Source: Streptomyces sp. SID12488
GTDB lineage: Bacteria > Actinomycetota > Actinomycetes > Streptomycetales > Streptomycetaceae
Length of the DNA stretch: 64,000 nucleotides
Assembly: GCF_010548275.1 (NCBI RefSeq)
Contig: NZ_JAAGLT010000023.1
Span: 62,001-126,000, forward strand
Direction of reading: 5' to 3'
Below are positions 27,347-36,551 of this stretch, one piece after another. Numbering within the stretch: the stretch's first letter is position 1; every line of letters starts with the position of its first letter. The notes under the pieces were generated by a model, which was not told the DNA's origin, searched no databases, and worked only from the letters and a program-made list of their open reading frames with translations. A program made the position numbers and the translations under genes.

Positions 27347-30300
27347 TCAGCCCAGCAACTCCACCTCCGCCAACGTCGACTGCCCGTCCAGCACCAGCCG
27401 GTACCGCGCATACGACCCCGCGAACGCCACCGAGAACGCCCGGGTCTGCCGGTCCCACCTGAACGACTCACCCGAACGCCGGTCCAGTGTCCGCCAGTCG
27501 GTGCCGTCCGGCGACCCCTGCAGTACCCAGCCCGTCGGAGCCTCGGTCCGGTCCGAGGACGTCAGTGTGTACTGAACGGCTTTCGTGGCACCGGCGATCG
27601 GCAGCTCCACGGACCCCACCGTCGCGTCGGTCGCCGACGTGTTGTCGAACAACGCGCCCCCACCGGTCACCACATCCGCCCGAGGCGTCGGCACCTCGTC
27701 GTCCTGGGTGATCGACACCGGCGCCGCGCTCTTGGCCGCTCCCCAGGCCGAAGTCTCGGGACCCATGTCGAACTCCAGGGTTCCACCCCGGGAGACGATC
27801 GAGTGGGGGAGTGAAGTCGACGTCCAGGGCAGGCCGTTGACCTTCAGGCCTTGTACGTACACGTTCCGCACGTTGTTGTCCGGAGCCTTGATCACCAGGT
27901 CCCGGCCGTTCTCCAGGTGGACGGTCGCTTTGGTGAACAGCGGGGAGCCGATGGCGTATTCGCCGCTGCCCATGACCAGCGGATAGAAGCCGAGCGCCGA
28001 GAACAGATACCAGGCCGACTGCTCGCCGTTGTCCTCGTCGCCGTGGTAGCCCTGCCCGATCTCGCTGCCCGTGTAGAGCCGGGACAGGACCTCGCGGACG
28101 TTCTTCTGTGTCTTCCAGGGCCGGCCGGCCGCGTCGTACATGTAGTTCACGTGGTGGGCCACCTGGTTGGAGTGGCCGTACATGCCCATCCGGACGTCCC
28201 TGGCCTCCGTCATCTCGTGGATGACCCCCTTGTACGAGCCCACGAACTCCGGTGACGCGGTCTCCGGGGTCTCGAAGTAGTCGTCGAGCTTGTCCGCGAG
28301 CCCCGCCCGGCCGCCGTACAGGTTGGCCAGGCCCCGGCTGTCCTGCGGGGCCGTGAAGGCGTAACCCCAGCCGTTCGTCTCCGTGTAGTCGTGGCCCCAG
28401 ACACGCGGGTCGTACGCCGACGACTCCACCCGCCAGTCGCCCTGCGCGTTCCGACCCTGGAAGAAGCCGGCCCTGGTGTCGAACAACCGCACATAGTCCT
28501 GGGCCCGGTTGAGGAAGTACTCGGACTCCTCCTTGTACCGTTTCGCGCCCGTCTCCCGGTACAGCTCCTCGCCCATCCGGGCGATGCCGTAGTCGTTGAG
28601 GTAGCCCTCCAGCGCCCACGACAGGCCCTCACGCGTCTCGGTGCTCGTGTAGCCGAGGAAGGGCGAGGTCGCCATGCCCTTGCGGCCCACGCCGGATGTC
28701 GGGGGCACGACGGTCGCGTTCTTCACGGCCGCGTCGTACGCCGACTTCGCATCGAAACCGACACCCTTCACATAGGCGTCGGCGAACGCCACGTCCGACG
28801 AGGTGCCCGTCATCAGGTCGGCGTACCCGGGGGAGGACCAGCGTGAGGTCCAGCCGCCGTCCTTGTACTGCTGCACGAACCCGTCGACCATCTCACCAGC
28901 CTGACGTGGCGTCAGCAGCGAGTACGCCGGCCAGGTCGTCCGATACGTGTCCCAGAAGCCGTTGTTGACGTACACCTTGCCATCCACGATCTTCGCCCCG
29001 GTGTGCGTCGGGGTGTCGGGGCCCGGCATCGGGGAGAACGGCGACGCGTACTGGTACTTCGAACCGACTTTCTCGAAGCCGGAGTTGGGGTACAGATACA
29101 GCCGGTACAGGCTGGAGTACAGCGTCGTCAGCTGGTCCGGCGTGGCCCCCTCCACCTCGACCTTCCCGAGCAGCCCGTCCCACTGCCGTTGCGCACCGGC
29201 CCGTACCGTCTCGAAGGACGTACCGTCCGGAATCTCCTGGCGCAGATTGGCCTTGGCCTGGTCGACGCTGATGAGCGAGGTGGCCAGCCGAAGCGTCACC
29301 ACCCCGGTCGGCGCCCTGAACCGGAGATAGCCCTTGACCCCGCTCGACGACCCCTCCGTGACCACCGCGTCGTCGTCGAACACCCCGTACACGAACAGCC
29401 GGGTCGCCCCCGTGGACAGTCCCGACTTCACGTCCGAGTAGCCGGTGAAGGTGCCGTTGTCCTGGTCGAGGGTCAGACCGGCCTGGTCGGTGACGTTGTC
29501 GAACAGGACGCTCGCGTCGGCGCCGGGGTAGGTGAAGCGCAGGACCGCCGCGTGGTCGGTCGGGGTCATCTCGGCCTTGACGCCGTTCTCGAACCGCACC
29601 CCGTAGTAGTAGGGCCGCGCGGTCTCGTTCTCGTGCCGGAAGGCCAGCGCCCGTGCCGTGCGGCCGGTGTCCGGGGTGCCGGCGGCGGCCGACGGCATCA
29701 CCTGGAAGGTCTGCCGGTCGCCCATCCAGGGGCTCGGCTCATGACTCGCGCTGAACGCCTGGATCGTCGGCAGGTTGTCGGCGTTGTTGGCCCGCGCGTA
29801 GTCGTACAGCCAGCTCAGCGAGCCCGCGTTGGTCACCGGCGTCCAGAAGTTGAAGCCGTGCGGCACTGCCGTCGCGGGGAAGTTGTTGCCCCGGGAGAAG
29901 CCGCCGCTGGAGTTGGTGCCCCGGGTCGTCATCGCGTAGTCGGACAGGTGTTCCCGAGGCGGCTCGGGGGCGACGGACCGGAGTGTCACGTCGTCGAGCC
30001 AGCCCCGGAACCTTGCGGGACCGGTCGGCGAGTCGTACGCCACCAGCACCCGGTCGACGGTCCTTCCCTGCGCCACGGACCCGATCCGCGAGGCCACGTG
30101 GTTCCACTGGTTGACGTACAACCCCTTGGCCGCGCCCTGCCCCTGCGGCGTCAGCGCGAAGCCGTGCTGGTCGACCGCCTGAAGTTCACTCAGAAGGGTT
30201 CCGTCCGTGAAGGCCAGGTCCACCGAGACGTTCGTGGCGGCGTAGTCGAGATCGCCGTCCGCCATGGACGGGAAGATCCGGTACGACAGCTCGGTGTCCC

Positions 30301-31168
30301 GGTCGACGGCCACGTTCACGTCGAACACCTTGTTGGCCGAGTACGCCCGTCCGGCCGCCCGGTGTGTTCCGGCGTACCGCAGCGCCCGTTTGCCCGTGAA
30401 ACCGGCGCGGGCCTTCGCGGTCGGCGAGCCGCTCGGGCCGCGGTCGACCAGCGACAGCATGTCCCGGGGCACGGGCGCGTCGACGCTGCCCGTCGAGAAC
30501 TGGACATCGGCGAGCTGCGTGATGGCGCCCCCGTTGTTCCGTCCGATGTCGAGCCGGAAGTGCTGGTACTCGGCAGGTGCTGACAGGTCGTAAGACCTGG
30601 TCCGGAAACGCTCGGCGAACGACTCGCCCGTGCGGCTGTCGAGGGTCTTCCAGCCCGTCGTCCCGTCCGCTGAGCCCTGGAGCGTCCAGTCGGCCGGGTC
30701 GCGCTCGGCGTGGTCGTTCGCCGAGGTCAGCGCATAGGTGACGACCTTGACCGGCTCGTCCAGGTCGAACTCCGCCCAGCCGCTCGACGCGAACGTCAGC
30801 CATTTGGTCCCCGGCACACCGTCGACGAGGTTCTCCTTCACCTCGCCCCCGCCGGTGTTCTCGCCGCTCGCCCGTACGTCCGTCACATGGTCGGTCACAT
30901 TGCCTGGAATGCCGCTGCTGTAGCCGCCGTCGACACCCGAGGCCCGCTTCGTGCCGTCCGGCCCGGTGTCGACGGTGTTCAGCCAGTCCGGCGCCGGCTC
31001 ACCCGCCTCGAACGAGGAGACGAACTCCCGGTCGGCGGCCTGTGCGGTGACCGGCAGAGCGGTCGCCGCACCCTGCCCACCGATCACCAGTGCGAACACC
31101 GCTGCGATGGCCGGAATTGATCCGAACTGCCATCCGTACCGAGCCCTGTACCGAACTCCCTGCCGCAT
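27347..31168 (-). CDS. large secreted GH92 alpha-mannosidase with two discoidin-like domains
   Basis: A 1273-residue secreted enzyme with signal peptide to about residue 43. A discoidin/F5-8C-like domain (residues ~65-180; DWTLQGSADGTTGWKTLDSR) and a sandwich domain precede the GH92 module (~390-1145), which contains GGFSRGNNFPATAVPHGFNF, GFWDTYRTTWPAYSLLTPRQ, WGHDYTETNGWGYAF and GDEDNGEQSAWYLFSALGFY. A second discoidin-like domain closes the protein (WVLQGSPDGTDWRTLDRRSG). Where the sister enzyme has GNDDLGAMSSW this one has GDEDNGEQSAW, so linkage specificity may differ. The ATG at 31168 follows GGGAGGG. Confidence 0.9.
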   Translation of the reverse strand: MRQGVRYRARYGWQFGSIPAIAAVFALVIGGQGAATALPVTAQAADREFVSSFEAGEPAPDWLNTVDTGPDGTKRASGVDGGYSSGIPGNVTDHVTDVRASGENTGGGEVKENLVDGVPGTKWLTFASSGWAEFDLDEPVKVVTYALTSANDHAERDPADWTLQGSADGTTGWKTLDSRTGESFAERFRTRSYDLSAPAEYQHFRLDIGRNNGGAITQLADVQFSTGSVDAPVPRDMLSLVDRGPSGSPTAKARAGFTGKRALRYAGTHRAAGRAYSANKVFDVNVAVDRDTELSYRIFPSMADGDLDYAATNVSVDLAFTDGTLLSELQAVDQHGFALTPQGQGAAKGLYVNQWNHVASRIGSVAQGRTVDRVLVAYDSPTGPARFRGWLDDVTLRSVAPEPPREHLSDYAMTTRGTNSSGGFSRGNNFPATAVPHGFNFWTPVTNAGSLSWLYDYARANNADNLPTIQAFSASHEPSPWMGDRQTFQVMPSAAAGTPDTGRTARALAFRHENETARPYYYGVRFENGVKAEMTPTDHAAVLRFTYPGADASVLFDNVTDQAGLTLDQDNGTFTGYSDVKSGLSTGATRLFVYGVFDDDAVVTEGSSSGVKGYLRFRAPTGVVTLRLATSLISVDQAKANLRQEIPDGTSFETVRAGAQRQWDGLLGKVEVEGATPDQLTTLYSSLYRLYLYPNSGFEKVGSKYQYASPFSPMPGPDTPTHTGAKIVDGKVYVNNGFWDTYRTTWPAYSLLTPRQAGEMVDGFVQQYKDGGWTSRWSSPGYADLMTGTSSDVAFADAYVKGVGFDAKSAYDAAVKNATVVPPTSGVGRKGMATSPFLGYTSTETREGLSWALEGYLNDYGIARMGEELYRETGAKRYKEESEYFLNRAQDYVRLFDTRAGFFQGRNAQGDWRVESSAYDPRVWGHDYTETNGWGYAFTAPQDSRGLANLYGGRAGLADKLDDYFETPETASPEFVGSYKGVIHEMTEARDVRMGMYGHSNQVAHHVNYMYDAAGRPWKTQKNVREVLSRLYTGSEIGQGYHGDEDNGEQSAWYLFSALGFYPLVMGSGEYAIGSPLFTKATVHLENGRDLVIKAPDNNVRNVYVQGLKVNGLPWTSTSLPHSIVSRGGTLEFDMGPETSAWGAAKSAAPVSITQDDEVPTPRADVVTGGGALFDNTSATDATVGSVELPIAGATKAVQYTLTSSDRTEAPTGWVLQGSPDGTDWRTLDRRSGESFRWDRQTRAFSVAFAGSYARYRLVLDGQSTLAEVELLG

Positions 31169-31192
31169 GCGAGAGCACCCTCCCTGCCGTCG

Positions 31193-31204
31193 GACAACGT
31201 TGTC
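31193..31204. promoter_or_regulatory. palindrome GACAACGTTGTC upstream of second GH92 gene
   Basis: Same 12-bp palindrome as at 23349-23360, here 25 bp upstream of the start at 31168, a repressor-type position. Confidence 0.65.
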
Positions 31205-31395
31205 ACCTTGGCTGCGCAGGAACCAGTAGGGAGTGAAGTGGTCAGTGGTGTCAAGGGTGTTGGGTGTGGCATTCGGGCCCAATATCGCGAATTTTTCGCG
31301 CAAAGGGATGCGTGTGGTCCACACATTTCCGCGAGGTCTCAACTCGGAAAAGACCCGCGACCAACCATGCATTCGATCTTGCCCCTTTGACGGGA

Positions 31396-31411
31396 AGTGG
31401 ACTATACCTGT
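31396..31411. promoter_or_regulatory. candidate DasR-responsive element (dre)
   Basis: AGTGGACTATACCTGT matches 12 of 16 positions of the DasR-type palindrome AGTGGTCTAGACCACT. DasR is the GntR-family, GlcN6P-sensitive master repressor of chitin/GlcNAc genes; the downstream operon is a chitobiose/GlcNAc-type transporter, which makes the site plausible. Confidence 0.6.
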
Positions 31412-31621
31412 CGGCATCTGCCACTGTTCGACCGGCCGACGTCAGGTGTGAGGGGAGCCGGAAGGGTGGTTTGACGTGCCGAACGCGCGGCCCGCCGGGT
31501 ATTCCCTCTGATCAGGGCGCATCACGCACTAAGTACTTCCTGCACGACCCAGTTCGACCCGATCGCGGTGCCGGGAGGTCCGGTTCACCGCCTGAGTCCT
31601 GGAGAAGGCGAGGACTTGAGC

Positions 31622-33118
31622 ATGGGATCCACTTCCGACGAGAGCCGCACCCCCCACCGCACCACCGGTACCACCAGAACCACCACCGGCACCACGGCCA
31701 CCGGCCTCGGCCGCCGCGACCTGATCCGACGATCAGCCGCGCTCGGCCTGATCTCCGTCCCCACGATGAGCTTCCTGGCCTCCTGTGCGAGCAGCGGCGG
31801 AGGAGACGAGGACAAGGCCAAGGCGGGTACGAAGACCGCGAAGAACCCCCTGGCGGTCAACGACAGCGCCCAGCTGGAGTTCGTGCTCTTCGACGGCGGC
31901 TTCGGCAAGGAGTACGCCGAGGACGCGGTCAAGATCTACGAGCAGAACTTCCCGAAGGCGAAGGTCAAGTTCTCCGCCACCCAGAAGATCCAGTCCACGC
32001 TCCAGCCCCGCTTCAACCAGGGCACCCCGCCGGACCTGATCGACAACTCGGGCGCCGAGCAGATGGACATGGGCGTCCTGGCAGGCAAGAACCAGCTCGC
32101 CGACCTCACCCCGCTGCTGGACGCCCCGTCCTACGACGACCCGAACAAGAAGGTCCGCGACACACTGCGGCCGGGCATCGTCGAGATGGGCCAGCTCGAC
32201 GGCGACCCGGTGTGGATCATGTACTACGCCTACACGGTGTACGGCGTCTGGTACTCCCAGAAGGCCCTGGACTCGCTCGACGCCACCTACCCGGAGACGT
32301 GGGACGAGATGCTCGCCGTGTGCGAGAAGGCCAAGAAAAAGGGCATCGCCGGCTGGACCTACGCGGGCAAGTACCCGTACTACCTGCCCTTCTCGCTCTA
32401 CGCGATGATCGGCAAGGTCGGCGGCGTCGAGGTCCTCAACGCCATCGACAACCTGGAGCCGAACGCCTGGAAGGCCCCGGCTGTCAAGGCCTGTTTCGAG
32501 GCGTACTACGAGCTCTACAGGAAGGGGTACGTCCTCAAGGGCACCCCCGGTCTCGACCACATCCAGTCGCAGACCGCGTGGGCCAAGGGCAAGGCGCTGT
32601 TCATCCCGAACGGCTCCTGGGTGGAGAACGAGTCGGCCAACGTCATCCCCGCCGACTTCGACCTCGCCGTCTCTGCGCCGACCGGCATCGACGCCTCCGA
32701 CAAGCTGCCGTTCGGCACGATCTGGGCCTCCGGCGGCGAGCCGTTCATCGTCCCGGCCAAGGCGAAGAACACCGCGGGCGGCATGGAACAGCTGCGCATC
32801 ATGCTCAGCGAGGCCTCCTCGAAGAACTTCACCACCAAGGTCAAGTCACTGACCGCGTACAACGGCGGCACCGACGGCATCACCCTCACCCCGGGACTCA
32901 AGTCCGGTGTGGCGGCGCTGGAGAAGGCAGGCGACAACGTCGTCAACCCGCGCCTCCAGGACTGGTACGGGCAGCTGCAGAAGGAGAAGATCGGCGTGTC
33001 CGGGCTCGGCGAGATGATGGCCGGACGGCTCACCCCGGCCGAGGCCATCAAGAAGATCCAGGACTACGCCGACGAGACCGCGAAGGACTCGTCGATCAAG
33101 CACTACAAGCACCAGTGA
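31622..33118 (+). CDS. ngcE: NgcE-like sugar ABC transporter lipoprotein
   Basis: A 498-residue solute-binding protein. The N-terminus has twin arginines (LGRRDLIRRSAALGL) and the lipobox FLASC, so it is probably a Tat-exported lipoprotein. The body is a family 1 sugar-binding fold (NSGAEQMDMGVLAGKNQLAD; QTAWAKGKALFIPNGSWVEN). It heads an operon with two permeases and has no ATPase gene, like NgcEFG and other Streptomyces importers served by the shared ATPase MsiK. NgcE types bind GlcNAc or N,N'-diacetylchitobiose; the candidate dre upstream supports this. The ATG at 31622 is the usual family start; its ribosome site (AGGA) is modest. Confidence 0.85.
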   Translation: MGSTSDESRTPHRTTGTTRTTTGTTATGLGRRDLIRRSAALGLISVPTMSFLASCASSGGGDEDKAKAGTKTAKNPLAVNDSAQLEFVLFDGGFGKEYAEDAVKIYEQNFPKAKVKFSATQKIQSTLQPRFNQGTPPDLIDNSGAEQMDMGVLAGKNQLADLTPLLDAPSYDDPNKKVRDTLRPGIVEMGQLDGDPVWIMYYAYTVYGVWYSQKALDSLDATYPETWDEMLAVCEKAKKKGIAGWTYAGKYPYYLPFSLYAMIGKVGGVEVLNAIDNLEPNAWKAPAVKACFEAYYELYRKGYVLKGTPGLDHIQSQTAWAKGKALFIPNGSWVENESANVIPADFDLAVSAPTGIDASDKLPFGTIWASGGEPFIVPAKAKNTAGGMEQLRIMLSEASSKNFTTKVKSLTAYNGGTDGITLTPGLKSGVAALEKAGDNVVNPRLQDWYGQLQKEKIGVSGLGEMMAGRLTPAEAIKKIQDYADETAKDSSIKHYKHQ

Positions 33119-33178
33119 TCAGAAGCCGATGATCTGTCACCAGCGGCGGCACCCGCGCACGGAACGGGGTCTGTGGTA

Positions 33179-34105
33179 ATGCAGCACGGCAAGTACCGCT
33201 TCATCGTGGGATTTTTGGCGGTCCCTCTCGGGCTGTACGCACTTTTCGTCATCTGGCCGTTCATCCAGTCCATCTATTACTCGTTCACGGACTGGACCGG
33301 ACTGAGCCCGGAATTCAAGATGGTGGGCTTCGACAACTACAAGAGGATGCTCGACGACGACATCTTCTGGAAGTCGTTGCAGCACAGCCTCCTGTTCGCG
33401 TTGGTGCTGCCGCTGGTGACGATCAGTCTGGCGCTGTTCTTCGCCTTCATGATCAATGTCGGCGGCAAGCGGCGCCGCGGCGGACCGGTGATTTCCGGGG
33501 TCCGCGGTTCCTCCTTCTATAAAATCGTCTACTTCTTTCCGCAGGTGCTGTCGATCGCGATCGTCGCGCTGCTGTTCGCCTTCGCGTACAACCCGGACAG
33601 CGGCTCCATCAACTCGCTGCTGCGCGGCATCGGGCTCGACAGCGTCCAGCCGCTCTGGCTGGGCGACCCGAGCCTCGCCCTGTGGTGTGTGATGGCGGTG
33701 CTGGTCTGGTCGACGGTCGGCTTCTTCGTGGTGCTGTTCTCCGCGGGCATGGCGTCCATCCCGGCGGACCTGTACGAGGCCGCGCTGCTCGACGGCGCGG
33801 GCCGGGCCACCACGTTCTTCCGGATCACCCTGCCGCTGCTGTGGGACACCGTGCAGTCCGGCTGGGTCTACATGGGCATCCTCGCGCTGGGCGCCGAGTC
33901 GTTCGCGGTCGTCCAGATCATGACGACCGGGCCCGGCGGACCGGACTACTCGACGACCGTCATGGTCCTGTACGTCTACCAGAAGGCCTTCCGCGACGGT
34001 CAGGCCGCCTACGCAACCACCATCGGGGTCGCCCTGCTCGTCGTCACGCTGGCCTTCGCGGCCCTCGTGCTGCGGCTGGGCCGGCGCGAGCGGCTGGAGT
34101 ACTGA
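33179..34105 (+). CDS. ngcF: NgcF-like ABC permease
   Basis: A 308-residue inner-membrane permease with six helices and the EAA loop (PADLYEAALLDGAGRATTFF). Starts YRFIVGFLAVPLGLYALFVI, typical of MalF-class sugar permeases. Two in-frame starts exist (GTG 33173, ATG 33179); the ATG gives the usual QHGKYRF opening. Lies 60 nt downstream of ngcE and forms the channel with the next gene. Confidence 0.88.
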   Translation: MQHGKYRFIVGFLAVPLGLYALFVIWPFIQSIYYSFTDWTGLSPEFKMVGFDNYKRMLDDDIFWKSLQHSLLFALVLPLVTISLALFFAFMINVGGKRRRGGPVISGVRGSSFYKIVYFFPQVLSIAIVALLFAFAYNPDSGSINSLLRGIGLDSVQPLWLGDPSLALWCVMAVLVWSTVGFFVVLFSAGMASIPADLYEAALLDGAGRATTFFRITLPLLWDTVQSGWVYMGILALGAESFAVVQIMTTGPGGPDYSTTVMVLYVYQKAFRDGQAAYATTIGVALLVVTLAFAALVLRLGRRERLEY

Positions 34106-34110
34106 CACAC

Positions 34111-35037
34111 ATGAAGACGACCGACAGCACACCGCCGGACACGGTTGCCCAGCAGCCCGGAGGGCCCGTGCGCAAGGAGAACCCGTCCGGGAAGGAGAAG
34201 CGCGAGAAGAAGGAGGGCACGGTCCTCAACGTCTTCTCGCACGGCGTGCTCGTCCTGTGGGCGTTCATGGTCGCGATGCCGCTCGTGTGGGCGGTGATGA
34301 CGTCCTTCAAGGACGACAACGCGATCTTCAGCTCGCCCTGGTCCCTGCCGGACAAGCTGCACTTCGACAACTGGGCGCGGGCCTGGACCGACGCCAACAT
34401 GAGCGACTACTTCCTCAACACCATCCTGGTGGTGGGCGGTTCGCTCATCGGCACCCTGGTGCTGGGCTCGATGGCGGCGTACGTCCTGGCTCGCTTCGAC
34501 TTCCCGGGCAAGGGGTTCATCTACTACCTGTTCATCGGCGGCATGAGTTTCCCGATCATGCTGGCGCTGGTCCCGCTGTTCTACGTCGTGAACAACATGG
34601 GCCTGCTGAACACGATCCACGGGCTGATCCTGGTCTACATCGCCTACTCACTGCCGTTCACTGTCTTCTTCCTGACCGCGTTCTTCCGGACCCTGCCGAC
34701 CTCGGTGGCGGAGGCGGCCTTCGTCGACGGGGCCTCGCACTCCCGGACCTTCTTCCAGATCATGCTGCCCATGGCCAAGCCCGGCCTGATCAGCGTGGGC
34801 ATCTTCAACTTCCTCGGCCAGTGGAACCAGTACATGCTGCCGACGGTGCTCAACACCGACCCCGACAAAAGGGTCCTCACCCAGGGCCTGGTGCAGCTGG
34901 CCGCCAGCCAGGGCTACAAGGGCGACTGGTCGGGTCTCTTCGCCGGCCTGGTGATGGCGATGATCCCGGTACTCGCCGCGTACATCGTCTTCCAGCGCCA
35001 GGTGGTGACGGGACTCACGGCGGGCGCGTTGAAGTAA
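34111..35037 (+). CDS. ngcG: NgcG-like ABC permease
   Basis: A 308-residue MalG-class permease: a ~40-residue charged cytoplasmic leader (rich in Lys/Glu), six helices and the EAA motif VAEAAFVDGASHSRTFFQI. It begins 5 nt after ngcF and ends the operon. Confidence 0.88.
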   Translation: MKTTDSTPPDTVAQQPGGPVRKENPSGKEKREKKEGTVLNVFSHGVLVLWAFMVAMPLVWAVMTSFKDDNAIFSSPWSLPDKLHFDNWARAWTDANMSDYFLNTILVVGGSLIGTLVLGSMAAYVLARFDFPGKGFIYYLFIGGMSFPIMLALVPLFYVVNNMGLLNTIHGLILVYIAYSLPFTVFFLTAFFRTLPTSVAEAAFVDGASHSRTFFQIMLPMAKPGLISVGIFNFLGQWNQYMLPTVLNTDPDKRVLTQGLVQLAASQGYKGDWSGLFAGLVMAMIPVLAAYIVFQRQVVTGLTAGALK

Positions 35038-35064
35038 CCGGAACCTTCCGTTCAGTCGCCGTAC

Positions 35065-35098
35065 GCGCGCGTGCATACCGCAAACCGTGCACGCGCGC
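35065..35098 (+). terminator. terminator hairpin after ngcG
   Basis: 11-bp perfect arms (gcgcgcgtgca / tgcacgcgcgc) around a 12-nt loop, 27 nt past the ngcG stop. Confidence 0.6.
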
Positions 35099-35229
35099 AG
35101 GTATGTGTACAAGACCTCGGATGCAGTTCAACCTCTTGACGGGAGGTGACCCGAACGGCTCAGCTTAGAGTTCACTAGTTGGACATAGACGGGGCCTCAT
35201 CGAAGCGGTCCCGCGCGCAGGAGGTCGTC

Positions 35230-36429
35230 GTGGAGACTCCGGGGTCGCAGTCGTCACTGCACCGAGCCAACCTGGAACGGGTCGTACGGGCGGTGCGCCT
35301 CGCCGGGTCGCTCACGCAGGCCGAGATCGCCAGGACCACCGGTCTGTCCGCGGCCACGGTGTCCAACATCGTCCGCGAGCTGAAGGACGGTGGAACCGTC
35401 GAGGTCACGCCCACCTCGGCGGGCGGCCGAAGGGCCCGGGCGGTCTCGCTGAGCGGGGATGCGGGCATCGTGATCGGCGTCGACTTCGGGCACACGCACC
35501 TACGGGTCGCGGTCGGCAACCTCGCCCACCAGGTGCTGGCCGAGGAGTCCGAGCCGCTGGACGTGGACGCCTCCGCCGCGCAGGGCTTCGACCGGGCGGA
35601 AGAGCTGGTCAATCGCCTGATTGCAGCAACGGGCGTCGACCGTTCCAAGATCGCCGGCGTGGGCCTGGGCGTACCGGGTCCGATCGACGTGGAGTCGGGC
35701 ACCCTGGGCTCCAGCGCGATACTGCCCGGCTGGAGCGGTACCAGACCGGGTGAGGAGCTGCGCGGGCGCCTGGACGTGCCGGTGTACGTGGACAACGACG
35801 CCAACCTCGGCGCCCTCGGTGAGCTGGTCTGGGGCAGTGGCCGGGGGGTGCGCGACCTGGCGTACATCAAGGTCGCGAGCGGTGTCGGGGCCGGACTGGT
35901 GATCGAGGGCAAGATCTACCGGGGTCCGGGTGGCACAGCGGGAGAAATCGGGCATATTACTCTTGATGAATCCGGCCCCGTCTGCCGCTGCGGAAACCGG
36001 GGCTGCCTGGAGACCTTCGCGGCGGCGCGCTATGTGCTGCCACTCCTCCAGTCCAGCCACGGAACCGACCTGACCATGGAAGGTGTCGTGCGGCTGGCGC
36101 GGGACGGCGACCCGGGCTGCCGTCGCGTGATCGCCGACGTCGGCCGTCATATCGGCAGTGGAGTCGCCAATCTCTGCAATCTGCTGAACCCGAGCAGGGT
36201 GGTCCTCGGCGGTGATCTCGCCGAGGCCGGTGAGCTGGTGCTCGGTCCCATAAGAGAGTCTGTCGGCCGCTATGCGATTCCCAGTGCGGCACGTCAACTG
36301 TCCGTTCTTCCAGGGGCACTTGGAGGTCGTGCGGAGGTGCTCGGAGCGCTCGCTCTCGCGTTGAGCGAAATGGGCGATTCGACCCTTTTGGACGGCACGC
36401 TGCATGCAGCGACTCCTGCCTTCACCTAG
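35230..36429 (+). CDS. rok7B7: ROK-family transcriptional regulator (Rok7B7-type)
   Basis: A 399-residue ROK repressor. Winged HTH at residues ~10-60 (GSLTQAEIARTTGLSAATVS), then a sugar-kinase-like fold with IGVDFGHTHLRVAVG, GVGLGVPGPID and YVDNDANLGALGE, and the zinc motif CRCGNRGCLE. The GTG at 35230 has AGGAGG 5 nt upstream and gives METPGSQSSLHRAN; a TTG at 35179 would add 17 residues with no ribosome site. It sits between ngcEFG and xylFGH. In S. coelicolor the ROK gene at this position (from memory SCO6008, Rok7B7) influences xylose transport, carbon repression and antibiotic production. Confidence 0.85.
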   Translation: METPGSQSSLHRANLERVVRAVRLAGSLTQAEIARTTGLSAATVSNIVRELKDGGTVEVTPTSAGGRRARAVSLSGDAGIVIGVDFGHTHLRVAVGNLAHQVLAEESEPLDVDASAAQGFDRAEELVNRLIAATGVDRSKIAGVGLGVPGPIDVESGTLGSSAILPGWSGTRPGEELRGRLDVPVYVDNDANLGALGELVWGSGRGVRDLAYIKVASGVGAGLVIEGKIYRGPGGTAGEIGHITLDESGPVCRCGNRGCLETFAAARYVLPLLQSSHGTDLTMEGVVRLARDGDPGCRRVIADVGRHIGSGVANLCNLLNPSRVVLGGDLAEAGELVLGPIRESVGRYAIPSAARQLSVLPGALGGRAEVLGALALALSEMGDSTLLDGTLHAATPAFT

Positions 36430-36551
36430 AGAACGAACAAAGCCGTTGCCAACCCGTTAAGGATTTACTTCTTGACGTCGCACGTGTGGCCGAGTTGACT
36501 TCCAGCCACCTCGGCCGCAGCGTTGCGGCCCTGTCAGGGAGGCACCACCAA

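Larger units (their letters stand above)
31169..31621. other. divergent GH92/ngcE intergenic region
   Basis: About 450 bp containing the GACAACGTTGTC palindrome near the GH92 start and a DasR-like site at 31396-31411 nearer ngcE. Several AT-richer stretches, e.g. 31270-31300, fit promoters. No gene supported. Confidence 0.5.
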
